Of a stretch of DNA of 64,000 bases, positions 1 to 11,333 are shown in pieces; position 1 is the first letter of the stretch; every line of letters starts with the position of its first letter. The stretch comes from Rhodoferax sp. (lineage in GTDB: Bacteria > Pseudomonadota > Gammaproteobacteria > Burkholderiales > Burkholderiaceae_C). The notes beneath the pieces are model-generated. The model did no database searches and was not told the origin of the DNA. It saw nothing but the letters and a program-made list of their open reading frames with translations. Made by a program: the position numbers and the translations under genes. Where the stretch lies: NCBI GenBank assembly GCA_024235935.1, contig JACKLL010000001.1:372001-436000 (forward strand), read 5' to 3'.

Positions 1-19
1 AGGTCTGCGGGGCGCTCAT
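1..19 (-). CDS. 5' end of an unidentified gene cut by the window edge
   Basis: Only the first six codons are present (M-S-A-P-Q-T). On the minus strand an AAGGAGG Shine-Dalgarno sequence lies 7 nt before this ATG, an ideal spacing. An ATG six bases upstream would abut the Shine-Dalgarno directly and is unlikely. The gene lies downstream of glmM on the same strand (58 nt gap), so it is probably in the same transcription unit. The product cannot be named from six residues. Confidence 0.4.
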
Positions 20-77
20 CGGGCATCCTCCTTGTTGCGAATTGCGGAATTCGACCTTGGGAACAGCCAGTCGGTGC

Positions 78-1409
78 TCATGCGCTCACCGCCAGTGCGA
101 GGCGCTCCGCGCAGGCCTGGGCCTGGGCTGGATCACGTGCCTCCACCATGACGCGCAGCAACGGCTCGGTGCCGCTGGCACGGATCAGCACCCGGCCCGT
201 GTCACCCAGTTCGTCATTGACCGCCTGCGTTTCAGCCGCCAGCCGGGTGTTGGACTTCCAGTCCTGCCCGGCCTTCAGACGGACATTGATCAGCACCTGC
301 GGAAACAGCTGCAGCTCGGCCAGCAGCTGCGAGGGGCTGCGGCCATTGCGCACGCAGGCCTGCAGCACCTGCAGCGCCGAGATCAGGCCATCACCGGTGG
401 TGTGTTTGTCGAGCGCCAGCAAGTGGCCGGAGCCTTCGCCGCCGAGGATCCAGTGGTTCTTCTCCAGCTCCTCCAGCACATAGCGGTCACCCACGCGGGC
501 GCGCACGAAATGCACACCCCGCGCCTTGAGCGCGACCTCGACCGCCATGTTGGTCATCAAGGTCCCCACGACCCCGGGTACATGCTCGTCACGGCCCAGG
601 CGGTCGTCGGCCAGCAAATAGAGCAACTCGTCGCCATTGAAGAGGCGGCCTTCGGAGTCGACCAGCTGCAGCCGATCGGCGTCGCCGTCGAGGGCCACCC
701 CGAAATCGGCCTTGTGCTTGCGCACCGCCTCGACCAGCGCCTGCGGATGGGTTGCACCGACGTCATGGTTGATGTTGAGTCCGTCCGGAGAACAGCCGAT
801 CGCCACCACCTCGGCACCCAGTTCGTGAAAGACCATGGGCGCGATCTGGTAGGCGGCCCCATGCGCACCGTCGACCACGATCTTGACACCGCGCAGCGTC
901 AGCTCGGATGAGAAGGTGCTCTTGCAGAACTCGACATATCGGCCGGCCGCATCCTCGAGGCGCCGGGTCTTGCCCAGGGATGCGGAGTCGGCCCAGACCG
1001 GATCTTCGCGCAGCGTGGCCTCCACCGCCTCTTCCCAGGCATCGGGCAGCTTGGCACCCTGGGCACTGAAGAACTTGATGCCATTGTCCGCAAACGGATT
1101 GTGGCTGGCACTGATGACCACACCCAGCGAGGCGCGCTGCGCCCGGGTGAGGTAGGCAACACCTGGTGTGGGCAAGGGCCCGAGCAGCACCACGTCGACG
1201 CCGGCGGAATTGAAACCGCTCTCGAGTGCGCTTTCGAGCATGTAGCCCGAAATACGGGTGTCCTTGCCGATCAGCACGATCGGGCGCTCCTGCGAGCGTT
1301 TGAGCACCCGGCCCACCGCATGGGCAAGGCGCAATACGAAGTCGGGGGTGATGGGAGGGACACCCACCGTACCGCGAATGCCATCGGTTCCAAAATATTG
1401 ACGCGTCAT
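78..1409 (-). CDS. glmM: Phosphoglucosamine mutase GlmM
   Basis: GlmM converts glucosamine-6-phosphate to glucosamine-1-phosphate in the cytoplasm, on the way to UDP-GlcNAc for peptidoglycan and lipopolysaccharide. The 443-residue protein matches the family length (about 445). It shows the FGTDGIRG start, the phosphoserine loop ASHNP with Ser102, and the metal loop DGDADR with Asp241/243/245, the same numbers as in the E. coli enzyme. The RASGTEPLLRVM phosphate-binding motif is near the C-terminus. The frame is open 15 codons further upstream, but the ATG at 1409 sits behind a purine-rich ribosome site (GGAG, AGGAAG) and gives the family N-terminus MTRQYFGTDG. It follows folP in the same direction, 99 nt away, the usual beta-proteobacterial order. 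Confidence 0.97.
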   Translation of the reverse strand: MTRQYFGTDGIRGTVGVPPITPDFVLRLAHAVGRVLKRSQERPIVLIGKDTRISGYMLESALESGFNSAGVDVVLLGPLPTPGVAYLTRAQRASLGVVISASHNPFADNGIKFFSAQGAKLPDAWEEAVEATLREDPVWADSASLGKTRRLEDAAGRYVEFCKSTFSSELTLRGVKIVVDGAHGAAYQIAPMVFHELGAEVVAIGCSPDGLNINHDVGATHPQALVEAVRKHKADFGVALDGDADRLQLVDSEGRLFNGDELLYLLADDRLGRDEHVPGVVGTLMTNMAVEVALKARGVHFVRARVGDRYVLEELEKNHWILGGEGSGHLLALDKHTTGDGLISALQVLQACVRNGRSPSQLLAELQLFPQVLINVRLKAGQDWKSNTRLAAETQAVNDELGDTGRVLIRASGTEPLLRVMVEARDPAQAQACAERLALAVSA

Positions 1410-1508
1410 TTGTCTTCTTCTTCCTTCTCCCGGGATTCGGGTCCCGATACCCATGTGCTGGCGTCTGTGCGCGGGCGCCTCGACGGGCGCTGGCGCTCTG
1501 GACGCCCG

Positions 1509-2360
1509 CTAAGCGATGGCGTCGAACACAGCCAGCGCCTGAACAGTCTCGCGTACATCATGGACGCGCACGATGCGGGCCCCTCGCTCCACCGCGAGCA
1601 AAGCCGCAGCCACGCTGGGCACCATGCGTGCCTGGGGATCGAGGGAGGCCAGCGTGGCCAGCGAGCGGCTGGTGGCCGTCGCCAGCGAAGACTTGCGGGA
1701 CCATCCCGCCAGCAAGGGGTAGCCTGCGGCCAGCAACTCCTGCTGACGCGCCAGCAGGCTGAAATTCTGCTCCACGGTCTTGCCGAAGCCGATGCCCGGG
1801 TCCAGCACGATCCGCTGCGGTGCAATGCCGCGCGCCTGCAGTTGCGCCGCCGCGTCACGCAGGAACGCCAGCACCTGGACAACGACATCGCCCTGCATCG
1901 GCTCGACCTGCATGGTCTGCGGCTCGCGGTGCATGTGCATCAGGCAGACGCCGCAGTCGGGGTAACGCGCCACCACGTCGGCTGCGCCACTCTGGCGCAA
2001 CGCCCAGATGTCGTTGATGATGTCCGCACCCAGGTCAAGCACGGCCTGCATCACCTCTGGCTTGTAGGTATCGACCGAGACGGGAACTCCCATGGCGACC
2101 GCACCGCGCACCACGGGCAGGACACGCGCCAGTTCGTCCGCCAGTGGCAGTGGCGCGGCGCCGGGACGGCTCGATTCGCCACCGATGTCCAGCACATGGG
2201 CGCCATCGGCCAGCAGTCGTTCGCAATGGCGCAGCGCAGCGTCCACGGACGCGTGCTGACCGCCATCGGAAAACGAGTCTGGCGTGACGTTGACGATGCC
2301 CATCACACAGGGCTTCGTCAGGTCCAGCTCAAAGCGGGAGGTCTGCCAGATCATTGCCAT
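1509..2360 (-). CDS. folP: Dihydropteroate synthase FolP
   Basis: FolP condenses p-aminobenzoate with the dihydropterin pyrophosphate in folate synthesis and is the sulfonamide target. Visible signatures are MGIVNVTPDSFSDGG (about residues 20-34), DIGGESSRPGA (58-68) and the later DPGIGFGKT. The 283-residue length is normal for the family. The start at 2360 is an ATG without a clear Shine-Dalgarno. A second ATG lies two codons in. A terminator-like hairpin with a T run ends only about 5 nt before this ATG, so folP may depend on readthrough from ftsH or be attenuated there. Confidence 0.96.
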   Translation of the reverse strand: MAMIWQTSRFELDLTKPCVMGIVNVTPDSFSDGGQHASVDAALRHCERLLADGAHVLDIGGESSRPGAAPLPLADELARVLPVVRGAVAMGVPVSVDTYKPEVMQAVLDLGADIINDIWALRQSGAADVVARYPDCGVCLMHMHREPQTMQVEPMQGDVVVQVLAFLRDAAAQLQARGIAPQRIVLDPGIGFGKTVEQNFSLLARQQELLAAGYPLLAGWSRKSSLATATSRSLATLASLDPQARMVPSVAAALLAVERGARIVRVHDVRETVQALAVFDAIA

Positions 2361-2365
2361 GGCGC

Positions 2366-2389
2366 AAAAAATGGGGCCAAGGCCCCATT
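2366..2389 (-). terminator. Rho-independent terminator/attenuator between ftsH and folP
   Basis: Read on the minus strand, AATGGGGC-CTTG-GCCCCATT is followed directly by a T run. This is an 8-bp GC-rich stem with a four-base loop, placed 29 nt after the ftsH stop codon and about 5 nt before the folP ATG. The geometry is that of an intrinsic terminator. Its closeness to folP means a folded hairpin would also cover the folP ribosome-binding region. Confidence 0.75.
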
Positions 2390-2418
2390 CTTCGATTCAG
2401 TGACGCACACTGACGCGC

Positions 2419-4338
2419 TCAAGCGGCAGTGGGTGCAGGCTCGGTTGTCACCGCGGGCGGGCCGCCGGCACCACCGCCGCCACCGGCCGCCGGCGTACGC
2501 GGAATCCAGTCCTTGGGCGGACGCGGAGGCTTGCCGGACATGATGTCGTCGATCTGGTCGGCATCAATGGTCTCGTATTCCAGCAAGGCCTTTGCCATCG
2601 CATGCATCTTGTCCTGGTTGTCCTCGATCAGCTTGCGCGCCAGTCCGTATTGCTGGTCGATGATGCGCCGCACCTCGGCGTCCACCTTCTGCATGGTCTG
2701 TTCGCTCATGTTGGTGGTCTTGGTCACCGAGCGGCCCAGGAAGACCTCGCCCTCGTTTTCCGCATACACCATCGGGCCCAGTGCGTCGGTCATGCCGTAG
2801 CGGGTGACCATGTCGCGCGCGATGTGGGTCGCACGTTCGAAGTCGTTGCTGGCACCGGTCGTCATCTGGTGCATGAACACCTCTTCGGCGATACGCCCAC
2901 CGAAAAGCATGCTGATCTGGTTCAGCATGTATTCGCTGTCGTAGCTGTAGCGGTCTTCGGCCGGCAGGCTCATCGTGACGCCCAGCGCCCGGCCGCGCGG
3001 AATGATGGTGACCTTGTGCACCGGATCGCACTTGGGCAGCATGCGGCCGATCAGTGCGTGACCCGACTCGTGGTACGCCGTGTTGATCCGCTCGCTCTCG
3101 GGCATGACCATGCTCTTGCGCTCCGGCCCCATCAGGATCTTGTCCTTGGCCTTCTCGAAATCCTGCATCTCCACGACGCGTGCGCCGCGGCGGGCGGCCA
3201 TCAAGGCGGCTTCGTTGCACAGGTTGGCCAGATCGGCGCCGGACATGCCAGGGGTACCGCGCGCAATGACGCTGGCGTTGACGTCCTGGCCCAGGGGAAC
3301 CTTGCGCATGTGCACGTTGAGGATCTGCTCGCGGCCACGGATATCGGGCAAGGTCACATAGACCTGGCGGTCGAAGCGGCCGGGACGCAGCAGCGCGGCA
3401 TCCAGAATGTCGGGCCGGTTGGTGGCCGCGACAACGATGACGCCGACGTTGGTCTCGAAGCCATCCATCTCGACCAGCATCTGGTTCAGGGTCTGCTCGC
3501 GTTCGTCGTTGCCACCGCCGAGGCCGGCGCCCCGCTGGCGACCGACCGCGTCGATCTCGTCGATGAAGATGATGCAGGGCGCGTTCTTCTTGGCGTTGTC
3601 GAACATGTCACGCACCCGCGCGGCGCCGACACCGACGAACATTTCAACGAAATCCGAACCGGAGATCGAGAAGAACGGTACCTTGGCTTCGCCGGCAATG
3701 CCCTTGGCCAGCAAGGTCTTGCCGGTACCGGGAGGCCCGACCAGCAGCAGGCCACGCGGAATGCGACCGCCGAGTTTCTGGAAGCGCTGCGGATCCTTGA
3801 GGAAATCGACGACCTCCTTGACCTCTTCCTTGGCCTCGTCGCAACCCGCGACATCGGCGAAGGTCACCTGGTTGGTGCTCTCGTCGAGCATGCGCGCCTT
3901 GCTCTTGCCGAAGCTGAAGGCACCGCCCTTGCCACCACCCTGCATCTGGCGCATGAAATACACCCAGACGCCGATCAGCAGCAGCATCGGACCCCAGCTC
4001 ACGAGCAGGGTCATCAGCAAAGAACCTTCCTCGCGCGGCTTGACGTCGAACTTGACATCGTTGTTGATCAGGTCGCCGATCAGGCCGCGGTCGAGATAGG
4101 TGGCGGTGGTGCGTACCTTGCGGTCGTCATTGGTGACGGCGATGATCTCGGTGCCGCCCTGGCCTTCCTGGATCAATGCGCTCTTGATGCGCTTGCCCCG
4201 CACTTCCTCCAGGAAGTCCGAGTACCCCATATAGCCGGAACTCGCCGCGCCCCGGGTGTCGAACTGCTTGAAGACAGTAAACAACACCATGGCGATGACA
4301 AGCCAGACGGCAACTTTAGAAAACCACTGATTATTCAA
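2419..4338 (-). CDS. ftsH: ATP-dependent zinc metalloprotease FtsH
   Basis: FtsH is an inner-membrane AAA+ protease that degrades unstable membrane and cytoplasmic proteins. In E. coli its substrates include LpxC and sigma-32. The sequence shows two membrane segments (about residues 8-24 and 108-128) flanking a periplasmic domain, Walker A GPPGTGKT (201-208), Walker B IIFIDEID (256-263) and the zinc-protease motif HESGH (423-427). The C-terminal tail is Gly/Pro/Ala-rich. No ATG fits the family start. The best start is TTG at 4338 (M-N-N-Q-W-F-S), with GGAG about 6 nt upstream. An earlier in-frame TTG at 4350 has poorer spacing. Length from 4338 is 639 residues. It lies between rlmE and folP, a conserved arrangement. 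Confidence 0.97.
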   Translation of the reverse strand: MNNQWFSKVAVWLVIAMVLFTVFKQFDTRGAASSGYMGYSDFLEEVRGKRIKSALIQEGQGGTEIIAVTNDDRKVRTTATYLDRGLIGDLINNDVKFDVKPREEGSLLMTLLVSWGPMLLLIGVWVYFMRQMQGGGKGGAFSFGKSKARMLDESTNQVTFADVAGCDEAKEEVKEVVDFLKDPQRFQKLGGRIPRGLLLVGPPGTGKTLLAKGIAGEAKVPFFSISGSDFVEMFVGVGAARVRDMFDNAKKNAPCIIFIDEIDAVGRQRGAGLGGGNDEREQTLNQMLVEMDGFETNVGVIVVAATNRPDILDAALLRPGRFDRQVYVTLPDIRGREQILNVHMRKVPLGQDVNASVIARGTPGMSGADLANLCNEAALMAARRGARVVEMQDFEKAKDKILMGPERKSMVMPESERINTAYHESGHALIGRMLPKCDPVHKVTIIPRGRALGVTMSLPAEDRYSYDSEYMLNQISMLFGGRIAEEVFMHQMTTGASNDFERATHIARDMVTRYGMTDALGPMVYAENEGEVFLGRSVTKTTNMSEQTMQKVDAEVRRIIDQQYGLARKLIEDNQDKMHAMAKALLEYETIDADQIDDIMSGKPPRPPKDWIPRTPAAGGGGGAGGPPAVTTEPAPTAA

Positions 4339-4380
4339 GCGAGGCTCCAATCCTGGGGCGACAATAAACCCATAGGGCAG

Positions 4381-4406
4381 TTCTGGGCCATTTTAGGCTT
4401 TTCAAG
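4381..4406 (-). promoter_or_regulatory. Candidate heat-shock (sigma-32-like) promoter of ftsH
   Basis: On the minus strand CTTGAAA (4406 to 4400) is followed after 12 nt by CCCAGAA (4387 to 4381), resembling the sigma-32 pattern CTTGAA-N13-15-CCCATNT. It ends 42 nt before the ftsH start. In E. coli ftsH is in the heat-shock regulon, so the location makes sense. The -10 half matches only in its CCCA part, so this is tentative. Confidence 0.35.
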
Positions 4407-4488
4407 ATGGCCTGCCCGGTATTTGCGACGGTACAACCACAGTATCCGCACGGTATTGCGGTTCATCAAGGGGTCCGCACTGCCTGAC

Positions 4489-5199
4489 TCAGGCCGATGC
4501 CACAGGCTTCAGACCCAGCCCGACCAGGAAGGTTTCCGACGACTTGTCGCGCGAGGCCTTGGGTTTGAACGGCTTTACCACCAGAAACGATTCCTTGAAC
4601 AGTTTTACCAGCTGGCTATAGCCGGCACCGTGGAACACCTTGACCACCAGCGCCCCTTGCGGCTTCATGTGGTTCTGGCTGAACTCAACCGCCAGCTCGA
4701 CCAGATGCGCGATGCGCGCGGCGTCGGCCGACGCAATGCCCGACAGATTGGGCGCCATGTCGGAGACCACGATGTCCGCCAGCCGCCCGCCCATGGCAGC
4801 GGTCACCCGGGCCAGCATTTCAGGCTCACGAAAATCGCCCTGCAAGAAGGTCACCCCTTCGACCGGCTCCATCGGCAGGATGTCCAGCGCGATGATGCTG
4901 CCATTGAGTTCCCCGACTGCGGCGCCACCTCCAGTGGCCGACTTCGGCGACAGGCGGTTGCGTGCGTACTGGCTCCAGGCGCCCGGCGCACTGCCCAGAT
5001 CCACCACCAGATGTCCGGGCCGGATCAGCTGCAAGGTCTCGTCGATCTCCTTGAGCTTGTAGGCGGCGCGCGCCCGGTACCCGTCGCGCTGCGCCAGCTT
5101 GACGTAGGGATCGTTGATATGGTCGTGCAACCAGGCCTTGTTGAGCTTCTTCTTGCTCTTGGGCTTGGTCTTGGTTTCGGTCTTGGACTCGGTGTTCAT
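4489..5199 (-). CDS. rlmE: 23S rRNA (uridine-2'-O-)-methyltransferase RlmE (FtsJ/RrmJ)
   Basis: RlmE methylates the 2'-O of U2552 in 23S rRNA (E. coli numbering) using S-adenosylmethionine, late in 50S assembly. The protein has a Lys/Thr-rich N-terminus, then the FtsJ fold with the SAM motif VVDLGSAPGAWSQ (about residues 65-77). The K-D-K-E catalytic set is visible: Lys48 (AAYKLKE), Asp in VSDMAPN, Lys in VVKVFHG and Glu in SSETFLV. The ATG at 5199 has GGAAG about 5 nt upstream and gives 236 residues. In-frame ATGs at 5211 and 5226 are alternatives. It heads the rlmE-ftsH-folP-glmM run and diverges from yhbY. Confidence 0.95.
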   Translation of the reverse strand: MNTESKTETKTKPKSKKKLNKAWLHDHINDPYVKLAQRDGYRARAAYKLKEIDETLQLIRPGHLVVDLGSAPGAWSQYARNRLSPKSATGGGAAVGELNGSIIALDILPMEPVEGVTFLQGDFREPEMLARVTAAMGGRLADIVVSDMAPNLSGIASADAARIAHLVELAVEFSQNHMKPQGALVVKVFHGAGYSQLVKLFKESFLVVKPFKPKASRDKSSETFLVGLGLKPVASA

Positions 5200-5285
5200 G
5201 ACTGCTTCCATTGTTTTCTCGATCACGGGCGCATGCGCGCCGGGGGCAGTCCCGCAGACCCTGTGGTTCGGCCGATAATAGCGCC
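5200..5285. promoter_or_regulatory. Divergent rlmE/yhbY intergenic region
   Basis: This short region must drive rlmE leftward and yhbY rightward. The only -10-like element is GATAATA at 5274-5280, which reads TATTATC on the other strand. For yhbY its spacing would place transcription start almost at the ATG (5286), and no Shine-Dalgarno is present, so a leaderless yhbY mRNA is possible. No good -35 was found in either direction. Confidence 0.3.
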
Positions 5286-5762
5286 ATGCCCCAAATACAG
5301 CTCACGCCCGCGCAGCGCAAGGAACAGCGCGCCAACGCCCACCACCTGGACCCGGTCGTGATGATCGGCAGCGACGGCTGGACCCCCGCCGTCAAGAAGG
5401 AAACCGAAGCCGCCCTCGACGCCCATGGCCTGATCAAGATCCGCGTCTTCTCCGACGACCGCAGCGCACGGGAGGCCCTGTTCCTGGCCATTGCCGACGA
5501 AATCGGCGCAGCGCCAATCCAGCACATCGGCAAATTGCTGGTCCTGTGGCGCCCGATGCCCGAGCGCGAGAAGACGGTGGATGAAGACCGCGGTGCCGGG
5601 CCCCGCGAGGTCAAGGTCATCAAATACAGCAAACGGGGTGGCCAGCGTCCCGAGATCAAGACCCTGCGCGTGCTCGGCAACCAGCGCCTGACGCCCGGCG
5701 GTCAGGTCAAGCGGGCCAAGAAGGTCAAACAGGTCAGCGTCAAGAAACGCAGTCAAACCTGA
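5286..5762 (+). CDS. yhbY: YhbY/CRS1-YhbY domain RNA-binding protein
   Basis: This is a small RNA-binding protein of the YhbY family, associated with pre-50S ribosomal particles in E. coli. The first ~95 residues carry the CRM-domain pattern LTPAQRKEQRANAHHLDPVVMIG and later GKLLVLWRP. A basic tail rich in Lys/Arg (about 100-158) makes it longer than the 97-residue E. coli protein. The start at 5286 gives the family N-terminus M-P-Q-I-Q-L-T. Upstream in-frame codons would run into the rlmE promoter. Its 3' end overlaps the convergent DUF4149 gene by 10 nt. Confidence 0.92.
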   Translation: MPQIQLTPAQRKEQRANAHHLDPVVMIGSDGWTPAVKKETEAALDAHGLIKIRVFSDDRSAREALFLAIADEIGAAPIQHIGKLLVLWRPMPEREKTVDEDRGAGPREVKVIKYSKRGGQRPEIKTLRVLGNQRLTPGGQVKRAKKVKQVSVKKRSQT

Positions 5763-6196
5763 GCCTGCGGGCGGGCCATCCGCCAGAAGCTGATGGCTGC
5801 ACACAGCCATTGCAAAAGCCACATCGCGCTGCCCACCGAATGCCACAGCGGCAGATTCGCACGGGCCACGATGCGTGGTGACACCGCAAATTCGACCAGC
5901 AGGGCCAGCAGCACGCCGGCCAGCACGAAGCCCTGCGCACTGCGCGCACGGGCGGACAAGGCCGCGCCGGTCCCCATGACAGTGGCCGCCAGCAAGCTGA
6001 TGCCCAGCACGGTGGACACCAGGACCTGAACACTGAAAAGGTGGGCGGCCATATTGCCCGCCAGTGCCTTTTCGGGCAGGTGCGCAAACAGCAAGGGAAC
6101 GACCCCGAAGCCCAGGGTCGTCAGGCTGCCCCACCACAAGGCGGCGACCCACAGCGGCCAGCTGCGCAAGGCCTCAGATGTAGTGGACCGCGACAA
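5753..6196 (-). CDS. DUF4149 family integral membrane protein
   Basis: This is a hydrophobic protein of about 140 residues with four predicted membrane helices (around 14-36, 50-75, 88-107 and 118-137). The tryptophan-rich start (WPLWVAALWWGSLTTLGF) is typical of the DUF4149 proteins encoded between greA and yhbY in beta-proteobacteria. Function is unknown. There is no ATG start: the frame begins with TTG at 6196, inside the greA 3' end, and a second TTG lies at 6166 just after the greA stop. Either could be used. The second gives 137 residues and avoids the 23-nt overlap with greA. Translation coupled to greA is likely. Confidence 0.82.
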   Translation of the reverse strand: MSRSTTSEALRSWPLWVAALWWGSLTTLGFGVVPLLFAHLPEKALAGNMAAHLFSVQVLVSTVLGISLLAATVMGTGAALSARARSAQGFVLAGVLLALLVEFAVSPRIVARANLPLWHSVGSAMWLLQWLCAAISFWRMARPQAQV

Positions 6197-6650
6197 TTTC
6201 GTAGTGGCGGGTTCCGCCAGGTGCCACCACTTCGGCGCTGTCCCCGACTTCCTTGCCGATCAGTGCGCGCGCAATCGGGCTGCCGATATTGATCAGGCCG
6301 AGCTTGAGATCGGCCTCGTCCTCGCCGACGATCTGGTACTTGACCTTCTGACCCGAGTCTTCATCCTCGAGCTCGACCGTGGCGCCGAACACCACGCGGC
6401 CGCTGGCGTCCAGCGTGCTCGGATCGATGATCTGGGCCGCCGACAGCTTGCCTTCGACCTCCTGGATACGGCCTTCGATGAAGCCCTGACGATCCTTGGC
6501 CGCCTCGTACTCCGCGTTCTCGCTCAGGTCGCCCTGCGCGCGGGCTTCGGCAATTGCGCCGATCACCCAGGGTCGATCCACGGTCTTGAGGCGATGCAAT
6601 TCGACCTTGAGCTTGTCGGCGCCGCGTTTGGTGATGGGAATGGTGGCCAT
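6174..6650 (-). CDS. greA: Transcription elongation factor GreA
   Basis: GreA rescues backtracked RNA polymerase by stimulating transcript cleavage through its coiled-coil tip. The 158-residue length matches E. coli. The N-terminal coiled coil carries the acidic tip GDLSENAEY (about residues 40-48, Asp41 and Glu44). The C-terminal FKBP-like domain ends with the usual GDSAEVVAPGGTRHYEIV pattern. It lies 75 nt downstream of carB but is separated from it by a strong terminator, so it probably has its own promoter or lives on readthrough. Confidence 0.97.
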   Translation of the reverse strand: MATIPITKRGADKLKVELHRLKTVDRPWVIGAIAEARAQGDLSENAEYEAAKDRQGFIEGRIQEVEGKLSAAQIIDPSTLDASGRVVFGATVELEDEDSGQKVKYQIVGEDEADLKLGLINIGSPIARALIGKEVGDSAEVVAPGGTRHYEIVAVHYI

Positions 6651-6664
6651 GAAAACTTCCGTCC

Positions 6665-6712
6665 AAAAAATGATCAGGGAGCACGTGGCGCGATGCGCCG
6701 GGTGCTCCCTGA
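6665..6712 (-). terminator. Rho-independent terminator after carB
   Basis: On the minus strand TCAGGGAGCAC pairs perfectly with GTGCTCCCTGA (11 bp) around a GC-rich inner loop that can itself form GGCGC/GCGCC. The stem is followed by TCA and six T residues. It starts 14 nt after the carB stop codon. Confidence 0.85.
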
Positions 6713-6725
6713 GGGGCTGATTGAA

Positions 6726-9954
<3,229 letters not shown>

Positions 9955-9962
<8 letters not shown>

Positions 9963-11157
9963 TTTCACTCCGGCGGGACGGGTCCATGAGCGCCGTGAAG
10001 CGCTCGAACAAATAGGCAATGTCGTGGGGACCCGGAGATGCCTCCGGATGACCCTGGAAGCACAGGGCAGGCTTGTCGGTGCGTCGCAGACCCTGCAAGG
10101 TGCCGTCGAACAGGCTGACGTGGGTCGGCACCAGGTTGGCGGGCAGGCTGTCGGGGTCGACCGCGAAGCCGTGGTTCTGGCTGGTGATGCTGACGCGCCC
10201 GGTATCGATGTCCTTGACCGGGTGGTTCGCACCATGGTGGCCGAACTTCATCTTGAAGGTGCGGGCGCCGGAGGCCAGCGCCATGATCTGGTGGCCCAGG
10301 CAGATGCCGAAGATCGGAATGTCGGTCTCCAGCAATTGCCGTACGGCTGCGATCGCATAGTCACAGGGCTCCGGATCGCCAGGTCCATTGGACAGGAAGA
10401 CTCCGTCCGGCGCCAGCGCCAGCACCTTGTCGGCGCTGGTCTGCGCCGGCACGACCGTGACCTTGCAGCCCCGCTGGGCCAGCATGCGCAGAATGTTCTG
10501 CTTGACGCCGAAATCGTAGGCGACCACGTGGTAGCGCGGCTCGGCCAGTTCACCGAAGCCGGGCGCTCCGTCCTGTGCGGGGTCGCTCAGCGACCACTCG
10601 GTCTGCGTCCAGGTGTAGGGCTCCTGCACCGTGACCACGCGGGCCAGATCCAGGCCGGCCATGGACGGCGCCGAACGGGCCAGCGCGAGCGCTTCGGCGA
10701 CACGGGCATCCGACAGTTCTTCGCCGGGCGCCAGGCCCAGGATGCAGCCGTTCTGCGCGCCCTGGCTGCGGATCTGCCGGGTCAGCTTGCGGGTATCGAT
10801 ATTCGCGATGGCGACCGTGTTGGCAGCCTGCAGATAGGACTCCAGCGTGCCGGTCAGGCGGAAATTGGAGGCAACCGCAGGCAGATTGCGGATGACCAGA
10901 CCAGCGGCCTGGACCTTGCGCGACTCCGCGTCCTGCGGATTGACGCCATAGTTGCCGATATGCGGATAGGTCAGCGTGACGATTTGCTGGCAATAGCTGG
11001 GATCGGTGAGTATTTCCTGGTACCCCGTCATCGAGGTGTTGAATACCACTTCACCGACACAGGCACCGGTGGCACCGATGGACTCGCCAATGTAAATCGT
11101 GCCGTCCGCGAGCGCCAATATGGCGAGAGGGTAGGTTCCCTTGAGAGACAAAAGCAC
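9955..11157 (-). CDS. carA: Carbamoyl-phosphate synthase small subunit CarA (glutaminase)
   Basis: CarA hydrolyses glutamine and passes ammonia to CarB. The N-terminal CPSase domain (GEVVFNTSMTGYQEILTDPSY) is followed by a class I glutamine amidotransferase domain with the nucleophile cysteine in FGICLGHQ and the downstream His in NHGFAVD. No ATG precedes the conserved start. GTG at 11157 has GGAG 6 nt upstream and yields M-L-L-S-L-K-G-T-Y-P, typical of beta-proteobacterial CarA, for 400 residues. Upstream codons in the same frame are not CarA-like. Confidence 0.96.
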
Positions 11158-11280
11158 GGGGTTCTCCGGATGGGTTACGGGTACGCCCAAGCAACCGCAA
11201 GACCTGTGCAGGTTGCTGCTCTTCAAAGGGGGATTTGACTCGCGAATCGCTTGGGGCGCTTGCTTTCTGGAAAGCCACGC

Positions 11281-11286
11281 ATTATA
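11281..11286 (-). promoter_or_regulatory. -10 element of the carAB promoter
   Basis: A perfect TATAAT on the minus strand (within GATCTATAATGCG) lies about 125 nt before the carA start codon. The -35 is weak (GCGAGG at 17-nt spacing). The leader between it and carA (11158-11274) can form a small hairpin GCAACC...GGTTGC (11191-11216), but no T run follows, so attenuation is not shown. Confidence 0.5.
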
Positions 11287-11333
11287 GATCAGCGCAGTAG
11301 CCCCCTCGCAGCGCCATTGGGCGCCGCCCGGGC

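Noticed and set aside
9963..10235. Longer CarB beginning about 90 codons upstream
   Set aside because: This part overlaps carA in another frame and is not CarB-like. The ATG at 9962 gives the conserved N-terminus and an 8-nt coupled overlap.
11191..11216. Attenuator in the carAB leader
   Set aside because: The GCAACC/GGTTGC hairpin is short, lacks a T run and has no leader peptide rich in arginine codons or pyrimidine-sensing features I could identify.
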